Virus record (IMG/VR): IMGVR_UViG_3300035698_002109
Span: 1-21,304 of that record
Direction: 5' to 3' (one strand)
DNA from: a virus
Length of the DNA: 21,304 nucleotides
The position numbers and the translations under genes are program-made. The notes beneath the pieces were generated by a model. That model saw nothing but the letters and a program-made list of their open reading frames with translations, was not told the origin of the DNA and made no database searches. Numbering within the stretch: the first letter of the stretch is position 1; every line of letters begins with the position of its first letter. Positions 15,612-21,304 of the stretch are shown here, one piece after another.

Positions 15612-16335
15612 CTAACAACGGCTCCAAAGCGAAGTTAAGGTGTCTCGGTCTCATCTTCCAGAATCTCTGCGTCTTCATCACACCCGCGTCCACGTAAGGT
15701 CGCAGGAATATCTTGTCTCGGCCCCCATCGGGGTAGTCGCCTATCAGGGTGTATGTGGGAATCTTGTTGATGGCTGCCATTGTCTTCCCGCAACTGTCCA
15801 CTCCGATGAACGCTTTGCAGGCCATGAGGGCGCCCAAGTTCTCCCACATGGTCCCGTCTAGTATAACGTGTGGGGCGTCAATTTGCAACAGGGCAGCCTC
15901 GTCACGGGAACACACGATCACGCAGCGGTACTTTTCGTGCAATCGTTGCACGGCTGCTGTCAAGATGCCGTTGGGGATCATCTTCTGTGGTCGCCCGGCG
16001 TTTGCCTGGTTCACGTTAGCGTAAGGCGATCCGAACGGCTGAATCGCCACGAACGGCTTGTCCGTGACGTACTTCTTAACGGCCCACTGCGGGTCCAGAC
16101 CTTCGGGCAGTTGAATCTCGGGCCACACCACGTGAGGAAGCGTATCCCCAGCATACTGCGGGACTGTACGGGGACTGTCGTAGTACACGAACTCGCGTAC
16201 CTTGACGCCCGCTTCTTCCATGAATTGCGGGAGACCCTTGCAGTGTGAATGTACAACGACCTCGCCGACAGCCTGCGCCCCTCCCATCATCAAGAGGGCG
16301 TCACCGATGCCGCCGACTATTCTAGGACATATCAT
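15586..16335 (-). CDS. GT9-like (heptosyltransferase-type) glycosyltransferase
   Basis: This 249-residue protein fits family GT9. VGGIGDALLMMGGAQAV (7-23) matches the 'GD-LL-P-L' start, AIQPFGS (97-103) the start of the donor domain, and FIGVDSCGKTMAAINKIPTY (176-195) the 'GxDSG..H.A.A...P' signature. It is shorter than cellular heptosyltransferases (about 320-350), with a trimmed N-terminal half. In GT9, the residue after DSG-x is usually His in GPMH; here it is GKTM, so donor use may differ. The start overlaps the methyltransferase gene by 14 bases and has no good ribosome site, so coupling is needed. It probably works with the GT4 enzyme on one glycan. Confidence 0.8.
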   Translation of the reverse strand: MICPRIVGGIGDALLMMGGAQAVGEVVVHSHCKGLPQFMEEAGVKVREFVYYDSPRTVPQYAGDTLPHVVWPEIQLPEGLDPQWAVKKYVTDKPFVAIQPFGSPYANVNQANAGRPQKMIPNGILTAAVQRLHEKYRCVIVCSRDEAALLQIDAPHVILDGTMWENLGALMACKAFIGVDSCGKTMAAINKIPTYTLIGDYPDGGRDKIFLRPYVDAGVMKTQRFWKMRPRHLNFALEPLLDESSPHIG

Positions 16336-16858
16336 AAGCTGGCCCGCGTGCGAGTAGGGTCTGCTTTGCTACGAACACTGCTTTCCAGCCATCCTCGACA
16401 GCTTGGGGGACCGCCAACTTGCCTTTGCCCCCGTCAGTATGATCTGTGTCGTCAATGAGGATTAGGCTGGTTGCCCGCATCTTGGGCCACGCCAGTTTGT
16501 ATGCCGCAAGATGCTGCTCCGCGCTGTCTGGAACAGTGTCGTAGTCCCATGCGTCGAGATACAGCAGGTCGATCGTGCCATCGAAGGCCCGCAGGAACTT
16601 CTGGCCGTCCATGGTCACGGTGATGACGTTATCGTACTCGGCAGTCTCTTCCCGCGTTAGTGTGGTTGCCTTGGGGTTAATGTCCACGGTGTACACTACA
16701 CTAGCGTGCTGTGCCCATGCAACGGTTGAATACCCATCGCCCGCGTAGTTGTTACGCTGTCGTATGCTACCCAGCTCGACCACCACGCCACCACCATTGC
16801 TGTGAAAGTGCTCCAACGTCTCGTTGATGGTAGGTTGTCGTCCGTATCGCTTAGACAT
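16322..16858 (-). CDS. SAM-dependent methyltransferase-like protein
   Basis: This 178-residue protein looks like the class I methyltransferase type found in glycan clusters. VVVELGSIRQRN (25-36) is motif I, YTVDINP (56-62) carries the SAM-ribose acid, LLYLDAWDYD (98-107) is the post-core strand, and SLILIDDTDH (131-140) with GGKGKLAVP (143-151) follows. The spacing 'GS.R...GDGYST' and 'IDDT' fits sugar or small-molecule O-methyltransferases better than DNA methylases. The catalytic specificity is unknown. I chose the ATG at 16858-16856, since GAGGT lies 6 bases before it. An ATG 15 bases upstream has a weaker site. It overlaps the previous gene by 8 bases. Confidence 0.75.
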   Translation of the reverse strand: MSKRYGRQPTINETLEHFHSNGGGVVVELGSIRQRNNYAGDGYSTVAWAQHASVVYTVDINPKATTLTREETAEYDNVITVTMDGQKFLRAFDGTIDLLYLDAWDYDTVPDSAEQHLAAYKLAWPKMRATSLILIDDTDHTDGGKGKLAVPQAVEDGWKAVFVAKQTLLARGPAYDMS

Positions 16859-17435
16859 GCACGTACCTCGCATATAGGTGGTTCTCGCCCGACACGTTCA
16901 CGGTGTCCACGTCGTTGTCTAGCTTCCAGTGCTTCTCGAAGATCGAGAACACGTTCACGTCCTTTGTCGGGCCGTCTGCATACCACCTGCCAAACAAGCA
17001 TACGTAGGGAGTCATATCGAGGAGGTCTATGGCGTACTCTTCGATCTCGTCGGCCTCAATATGCTGAAACACCGTCCACGCGAATACAAAATCGAAGCGG
17101 CACATCTTGAGCATAAGCCACTCCGATGCCAAGCGAATGCGGTGCATGTCTTCGATGTAGTCGTCGGCCCGACTCAGCATAAACGGAGAGTCGTATCCGG
17201 TGATACGCCAACCGGGGTCATGGTCACGTAGGGCTACTGTGTTGCGGCCTACCCCGCAACCGAAGTCCAATACCGCACGCAGCCCATCGAACATGGTCAT
17301 CTCTGACTCGATGAACTCCGTCTCCGGCACGAGAGCATCGTAGCTGTGATGCTTGGCCACGATCTGCTCGGCGAGAGCTTCGTCGGACATCTGCTTAGCC
17401 GCGTGAATGTATCTCTTGTACCTGAAGTGGCTCAT
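16851..17435 (-). CDS. class I SAM-dependent methyltransferase
   Basis: This 194-residue protein has a classic SAM site: AVLDFGCGVGRNT (54-66, motif I), ITGYDSPFML (78-87, with D82 for the ribose) and FDFVFAWTVFQHIEADEI (114-131, motif IV with a following helix). The fold is that of small-molecule or sugar methyltransferases (Methyltransf_11/25 type). No DNA-methylase catalytic motif (DPPY or PCQ) is seen. The ATG makes an ATGA overlap with the zinc-ribbon gene's stop, with a purine-rich GGGGAGGT just upstream. An in-frame ATG far upstream lies inside that neighbour and is rejected. With the second methyltransferase and two glycosyltransferases it forms the modification block. Confidence 0.85.
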   Translation of the reverse strand: MSHFRYKRYIHAAKQMSDEALAEQIVAKHHSYDALVPETEFIESEMTMFDGLRAVLDFGCGVGRNTVALRDHDPGWRITGYDSPFMLSRADDYIEDMHRIRLASEWLMLKMCRFDFVFAWTVFQHIEADEIEEYAIDLLDMTPYVCLFGRWYADGPTKDVNVFSIFEKHWKLDNDVDTVNVSGENHLYARYVHV

Positions 17436-17764
17436 ACACCTCCCCTTTTCCATGAACTGCCACCGGAATGCTTGCACCCGTACTCGGCTGTCTCTTCGTA
17501 CAAGACCAAGTTGACTAACCAGCCCTTGTATCGCGTATCGACACTTGCGGGGGCGTTTAACCTGCACCCGCAAATCCCGCAGCGGAAGGTTTTGTTGTCG
17601 GTGCGTACCTTGTCGCAGGCCAGACAAATCTTCATCCTCTCCCGCATACGGTCGTGGGAGACCTTCTTCCCGCACACGACCGCGCTAGCTACAGACATCA
17701 AGTTCTTTAGCGTCACGTCAGGCAGTTCTTCTTTAGTGATTTCCGGTATCTCAGGGGCACTCAT
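17432..17764 (-). CDS. zinc-ribbon phage protein
   Basis: This 110-residue protein carries C47, C50, C62 and C65 (MKICLACDKV ... FRCGICGC) in a zinc-ribbon pattern, with further Cys at 67 and 97. The layout is a leading helix, CxxC, a short loop, CxxCGC, and a Lys followed by a late Cys. It recalls short zinc-ribbon proteins encoded near phage tail-fibre genes, though I cannot confirm the family. The start is ATG 17764-17762 (MSAPEIP), overlapping the FN3 gene by 14 bases, with AAGGCG upstream. The longer open frame upstream lies inside the FN3 gene in another frame. It may help assembly or act with the methyltransferases; its role is unknown. Confidence 0.72.
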   Translation of the reverse strand: MSAPEIPEITKEELPDVTLKNLMSVASAVVCGKKVSHDRMRERMKICLACDKVRTDNKTFRCGICGCRLNAPASVDTRYKGWLVNLVLYEETAEYGCKHSGGSSWKRGGV

Positions 17765-19493
17765 ATAGACTGATCGCCTTGTATTCGTGTAAGTAACTAC
17801 CTTCGTACATGTCCACCAGCAGCCCGCAGTGATTGTAGTGATACTGCCAATAGGAAGTGGTCCACGACAGGAACAGGTTTGTGCCTGTAATGTATAGGTC
17901 TTGATCGTACGACGTGGTGATTGTACCAGACCCCTCGGACTCGGTGTCCACGTACAGAACTGAAGGGGAGCCCGCGACGGTTTTAAGGCAGCTACCGAGG
18001 ATAATAAAGGGGTCAATGGAGTAGCCATTGGACTCCGTATACAACCTACTGAGCACCCCGCAATCATTGTATCCGTAGACAATCGCATGGTCATACGTGT
18101 AGAGGTTCACTTCGGTATCGAACACGCCATACGTACTGATGAAGCTCCGCAGAGGTGGCCCCAATGAGTCATAGCCGGAGGGGGCGCTGTTAAGGTTGAT
18201 GATGGGGGCATACCCGCCACCGGGAATCTCGTACTGTAGCCACTCAAGACACCCGCTCGAATAGATAGGCCCGAGTGAGTTGGTCTCCGCGGCATAATCG
18301 ACCTGCACGTAATCCAGCAGCACACCCTGAGTCGAGCATCCGTTGTCATCAAATGAGTAGGTCGATTTCCAGTGGTCCATTTCCCAGTACATGACCAGCG
18401 AGGTCAGTAGGGTATCTGAGGGGGCTGCGGCGAGGGTGCCATCGAAGTCCCAGTAGATGTTGCGCAACGACTCGCCGATTGGCTTGGTCTGGGCCGACTC
18501 CCAGTCTATATAGTTGATGACCGGCCACTCCTGCGTGCCATAGTAGCCCTCGCAGTATTCGTAGCCCGACACGAAGTAGCCGTACTGATCGTCGTAAAAG
18601 TTGTAGTAGTGGTACTCGGGATCGACGTATACCTTCTTGGATACCATCGTTGACAGAGCGTACTGCGAGGGTACCTTGGGGTCGGGTAATGTGTAAGGGT
18701 CAATCGGGATGCCCGGCGTAGCGTAGCACGGGTTGAGGTCTTGTATGTATGTGGAGTTGCCTACGCTGTCTTCGCAGCTAATGAAGATCGTCTGGCTTAC
18801 CTCGCACGTATCTACATACAGGCCGTCTGTTGCCGTGATACTAGCCGTCAGCACAAGTGTGGGGTCGCTGGACCCGCAAGCCTCTGTGTAGAAGGATATG
18901 CCTGTCAACGAGCGGCTGTCTATCAAGATGATGCCGTCGTAGCCCACGTCCCACTGCACATTCTGAATGGTGTAGCCCGCTGGGATAGCATAGTTCAGGG
19001 AGGCTTCTATCAGATCGCCGCAATAGGATGAGTCGGGCACCGATATAGATGCGTCCAACGTGGCGCAGATATCCGTGTTATCGTCTGAATCGCCCCCACC
19101 TTCCCGACACGATGACGTGAACTGTCGTGACTTGGATAGGGGGCTAGCCCCACCCGTGGAACTGTATGCCATCACCCGCCAATAGTAAGTCGCACCGTAG
19201 TTCAGTTCGGTGCCAACCGTAAGGGTCAGGGTGACTGTGGGTGCGGTGACCTCGGAGGCCCGCAACGAGGGTCCGTCAAAGTCGCCACTACGGGAATACT
19301 GTACCACGTAAAAATCGGCCCCGGCAACCGCAGTCCACACGAGGTCAATCGTGCCCCCGTTACGCTTGCATAACGCGGCCTGATCTGATGGGGAGGAAAG
19401 CTCTGGGGCTGCCAGCGCAATATCATTGAAGACCGGGGGATAGGTCGGGGAGTACGGGTATGCGTAGACGAGTTGATCGTCGTAAGTGCTCAT
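17751..19493 (-). CDS. fibronectin-III / Ig-like tail protein
   Basis: This 580-residue secreted-looking but signal-less virion protein has a fibronectin type III domain at about 28-127 (TIDLVWTAVAGADFYVVQYS ... YYWRVMAYSSTGGASPLS). A linker rich in Gly and Asp follows, then a second beta domain, Ig or PKD-like, at 143-240 with C143, C158, C206, C230 and C240. The rest is beta-rich. A striking tyrosine-dense patch lies at 291-323, with 10 Tyr in 28 residues. Such domains decorate phage tails and often bind host surfaces. It lies between the small tail protein and the modification block. The ribosome site (GGTGTAG) is weak but adjacent to the ATG. Adhesin or tail-fibre-like function is inferred. 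Confidence 0.8.
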   Translation of the reverse strand: MSTYDDQLVYAYPYSPTYPPVFNDIALAAPELSSPSDQAALCKRNGGTIDLVWTAVAGADFYVVQYSRSGDFDGPSLRASEVTAPTVTLTLTVGTELNYGATYYWRVMAYSSTGGASPLSKSRQFTSSCREGGGDSDDNTDICATLDASISVPDSSYCGDLIEASLNYAIPAGYTIQNVQWDVGYDGIILIDSRSLTGISFYTEACGSSDPTLVLTASITATDGLYVDTCEVSQTIFISCEDSVGNSTYIQDLNPCYATPGIPIDPYTLPDPKVPSQYALSTMVSKKVYVDPEYHYYNFYDDQYGYFVSGYEYCEGYYGTQEWPVINYIDWESAQTKPIGESLRNIYWDFDGTLAAAPSDTLLTSLVMYWEMDHWKSTYSFDDNGCSTQGVLLDYVQVDYAAETNSLGPIYSSGCLEWLQYEIPGGGYAPIINLNSAPSGYDSLGPPLRSFISTYGVFDTEVNLYTYDHAIVYGYNDCGVLSRLYTESNGYSIDPFIILGSCLKTVAGSPSVLYVDTESEGSGTITTSYDQDLYITGTNLFLSWTTSYWQYHYNHCGLLVDMYEGSYLHEYKAISLYECP

Positions 19494-19506
19494 CTACACC
19501 GCCTGA

Positions 19507-19872
19507 TTAAGAGGACCACGAAGTAACGGCTACGACCTGAAACGATCCGCTAAGGTCGAAGATTCTGCCGGTCACATCCGGGGCATCGAACACATGGAAC
19601 TTCACTGTGAGCACGTCGCCCCAATACCCGGTAAAGGGCATGTTCGGATTCGAGTCTTGATCGGCCTTACCGAGGAACCACTGCCACTCAGTCTCACAGC
19701 AGTTCCGACACTCCCATGCCAATAAGGAATCGCCATCGACAATCTCGGTCGCTGTCTGAATGACAACCGCATTAGTCGTTCGCTTGACGTTGAACCTTTT
19801 GGCAGGGGTAATCGGATTATAGCTGAATTGCTCTGGCAAGTCAACCCCGTCTAGAGTCGCTAGATATGCCAT
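19507..19872 (-). CDS. small tail protein
   Basis: This 121-residue protein is mostly beta strand, beginning MAYLATLDGVDLPEQF and ending FDLSGSFQVVAVTSWSS. It has a paired-Cys motif, ECRNCCETEWQWF (54-66). I do not know a named family, but the 'L.GV.LP' opening and position directly after the tape-measure gene fit a distal-tail or tail-tube-adjacent protein. AGGAG lies 9 bases before the ATG, inside the end of the tape-measure gene. Three bases separate the two genes, and 13 separate it from the FN3 gene. The tail assignment comes from context. Confidence 0.68.
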   Translation of the reverse strand: MAYLATLDGVDLPEQFSYNPITPAKRFNVKRTTNAVVIQTATEIVDGDSLLAWECRNCCETEWQWFLGKADQDSNPNMPFTGYWGDVLTVKFHVFDAPDVTGRIFDLSGSFQVVAVTSWSS

Positions 19873-19875
19873 GGG

Positions 19876-21304
19876 CTATACTCCTGTCCCGATTTTGCGC
19901 CTGCGGAAGTGCTGATCGACAATTCGCACGACCTCTTGCTCGTCAATCTTGCTGTTAACGGTCATCTCAAGCCTGCGGTTATCGTTCGTGTCGCCGCCCC
20001 GATTTTGGGCGGGGTTCACTTGGATACCTGCGACCGCTGCACTTGATTGCACGGACGCCATCTCCGCCACACCACCCGCCACGTTTGCGGGATCGAACCG
20101 GGCGATATCCCCTATCTCACGGTTGATAGCGTCCTTAGCCGACTTGATCGCCTGCACTGTCGAGGCTAGATACTGGTTCAAGGATGGGCTGGACTCGAAG
20201 TTTGGGCCGAAGGTCGCCCGCACCTTGGCCATGAGGGTCTTGACCTCGGCAGCCATCTTATTAAGAGCGTCTAAGAAGTTATCAGCAAAGGAGTTACCCG
20301 CCTTCGTCCCGACCTTGCCGACGTTACTCACGAACTGGTTCAGGGTGGGGAGAAGGGACGTGACCTTCGATATGGACGAGAACACGGCCTCGCCCACAGA
20401 CCTCATGCCAGACGACAAGGCGTCTGTTAAGGTCGTCGTCGTGGTCTGGACTTCCCTGACCTTGGTCTTAAGAGCATTGATGGCATCAGTTGTCGGGATA
20501 GCTCCCTCAGTGGCGGCGTCAGGCAACGTGAAGCCAGATTCTTCGGCAGCACCCTTCAGTCTGGCCAACTGAGTCTCAACTGCGGCCTTGAGTCGCTGGG
20601 CGCGGTTAAGGTCACCCGCCTCGATCGCCCGTTGCAGAGCTTGCCCGAGCTTGATGACGTTCTGTAGCTTGCGTTGTACCTCTGCCTGCAACTTCTTCTC
20701 GAAGCGTCGCAGAGCAATGTACTCGGCATAGGTATTGACCTGATCTCTCAGCACTTGGCTGATCTTCGACTGCCCGCTGACCTGCTCGCGGAACTCGCGA
20801 GTGGTCCTCTCCGAGATAGTCTCGCCCGACTCAAGCTGCTTGTTGACGCCCTTCAACTCGCTCTCTAGCCCGCTCAAGGCGCCCTTCTCACGTTCCAGTG
20901 CCGCAGCACGCCGTGCAAGCTCCCCGCTGTCAGCCCCGCGTTCGCGGGCAGAGTTCAGGGCTTCTTGCAGGGTCAGGGTCTTCTGCATCTGCCTGTTGAT
21001 ATCGCTCTGGATATCTTCCCTACGCTCTTGTAGAGAATTGATCTCCTGCTCTGTCAGCAGCCGCTTCTCGATCTCCTGGCGAACCTTGGCTTCGGACTTC
21101 GCCCGCTTCTTGGCATCGCGTTCGGCCTTCTCCTTTGCACGCTTAGCCTTCTTCTCTACAGACGCTTCGGCGAACTTGCGGTTCAGATCGAAGGTCGCTT
21201 CAAGGCGAGCTATTTCAGCCTGCTTCTCGGTCTCGATCTGTTTTTGCCGCGATGCAGACTGGTTCTCACCGAGCTTGGCGAGATCGTCGTAGTAATCAAC
21301 GGCG
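19876..21304 (-). CDS. tape-measure-like tail protein (5' end outside window)
   Basis: The open frame runs from the stop at 19876 past the right edge, giving about 476 visible codons of a longer protein. The ATG at 20988 is probably internal, since the frame stays open upstream to the window edge. The first part is a long charged coiled coil full of Lys, Glu, Ala and Arg (window 21304 to about 20650). It then turns to mixed helices with hydrophobic and small residues (SSGMRSVGEAVFSSI, NSFADNFLDALNKM), and ends in a basic tail, HFRRRKIGTGV. This matches tape-measure proteins, which set tail length and enter the tail tube, and small tail genes follow it. A coiled-coil tail-assembly protein of another kind is possible. 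Confidence 0.75.
   Translation of the reverse strand, partial: AVDYYDDLAKLGENQSASRQKQIETEKQAEIARLEATFDLNRKFAEASVEKKAKRAKEKAERDAKKRAKSEAKVRQEIEKRLLTEQEINSLQERREDIQSDINRQMQKTLTLQEALNSARERGADSGELARRAAALEREKGALSGLESELKGVNKQLESGETISERTTREFREQVSGQSKISQVLRDQVNTYAEYIALRRFEKKLQAEVQRKLQNVIKLGQALQRAIEAGDLNRAQRLKAAVETQLARLKGAAEESGFTLPDAATEGAIPTTDAINALKTKVREVQTTTTTLTDALSSGMRSVGEAVFSSISKVTSLLPTLNQFVSNVGKVGTKAGNSFADNFLDALNKMAAEVKTLMAKVRATFGPNFESSPSLNQYLASTVQAIKSAKDAINREIGDIARFDPANVAGGVAEMASVQSSAAVAGIQVNPAQNRGGDTNDNRRLEMTVNSKIDEQEVVRIVDQHFRRRKIGTGV

Larger units (their letters stand above)
227..20091. repeat. dispersed heptamer TTGCGGG, biased to the coding strand
   Basis: I counted 21 copies of TTGCGGG on the minus (coding) strand. 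On the plus strand they begin as CCCGCAA at 227, 1270, 2055, 2661, 3271, 3641, 4901, 5484, 9396, 9646, 10284, 14291, 14573, 14733, 15101, 15787, 17253, 17567, 18057, 18873 and 19259. Six lie on the plus strand (869, 1556, 4694, 16225, 17545, 20085). Rough base composition predicts about one to two per strand. The 21 occur in all three codon positions (8, 5 and 8). The count is by eye and untested against other heptamers. Confidence 0.6.

Noticed and set aside
16322-17435. DNA methyltransferases for restriction evasion
   Set aside because: Neither protein shows a DPPY-type or PCQ catalytic motif. Both resemble small-molecule or sugar methyltransferases and sit with glycosyltransferases.
17765-18094. 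Upstream extension of the zinc-ribbon protein to 220 residues
   Set aside because: The extra part lies within the FN3 gene in another frame and is low-complexity. ATG 17764 with the short overlap fits better.
19949-20572. A 207-codon plus-strand frame
   Set aside because: It is antisense to the tape-measure-like gene, and its composition mirrors the opposite-strand codons. No start context or domain was seen.

Overview
This window is a 21.3-kb piece of a tailed double-stranded DNA bacteriophage genome (or prophage). A tape-measure-like protein and a gp27-like hub protein point to a long-tailed virion. Every supported gene lies on the minus strand, so transcription runs from high to low coordinates. 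The genes are packed almost without gaps, often joined by ATGA or TGATG stop/start overlaps. No integrase, repressor, tRNA, CRISPR array or insertion sequence is visible. The host cannot be assigned from the sequence.

Tail region (21304 to 17751, then 13899 to 12475). It begins inside a coiled-coil tape-measure-like protein that is cut by the window edge. A small tail protein and a 580-residue fibronectin-III/Ig-like tail protein follow. A baseplate-hub-like protein closes the region at 12475. Between the FN3 protein and the hub sits a five-gene block (17764 to 13896): a zinc-ribbon protein, two SAM-methyltransferase-like proteins, a GT9-like glycosyltransferase, and a GT4 glycosyltransferase with an extra C-terminal domain. 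By position and coupling it looks like a glycan-modifying cassette expressed with the tail genes. Its target, virion or host surface, is unknown.

Replication region (12464 to 4845). The order is a winged-helix initiator-like protein, a DnaC-like AAA+ loader, two small unknown proteins, a DnaB-like helicase, a DnaG-like primase, a zinc-binding single-strand DNA-binding protein, a small acidic protein, a DUF551-like protein, and a family A DNA polymerase with 3'-5' exonuclease. Together these make up most of a phage replisome. The only sizeable intergenic gap (7296-7387) holds a UUCG-capped hairpin followed by a short U run, a likely terminator or attenuator.

Recombination and repair region (4848 to 1). 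This has an SF2 helicase (UvsW-like in role), two small unknown proteins, a true RecA with an unusual cysteine-rich insert, a PD-(D/E)XK nuclease, a Cas4/AddB-like nuclease with a predicted Fe-S cluster, and a RusA Holliday-junction resolvase that runs off the left edge. They would plausibly serve recombination-dependent replication and branch resolution before packaging.

The observations most worth checking are a strand-biased TTGCGGG heptamer spread over the whole window in all three codon frames, metal-binding insertions in RecA and the polymerase, and the sugar/methyl cassette inside the tail genes.
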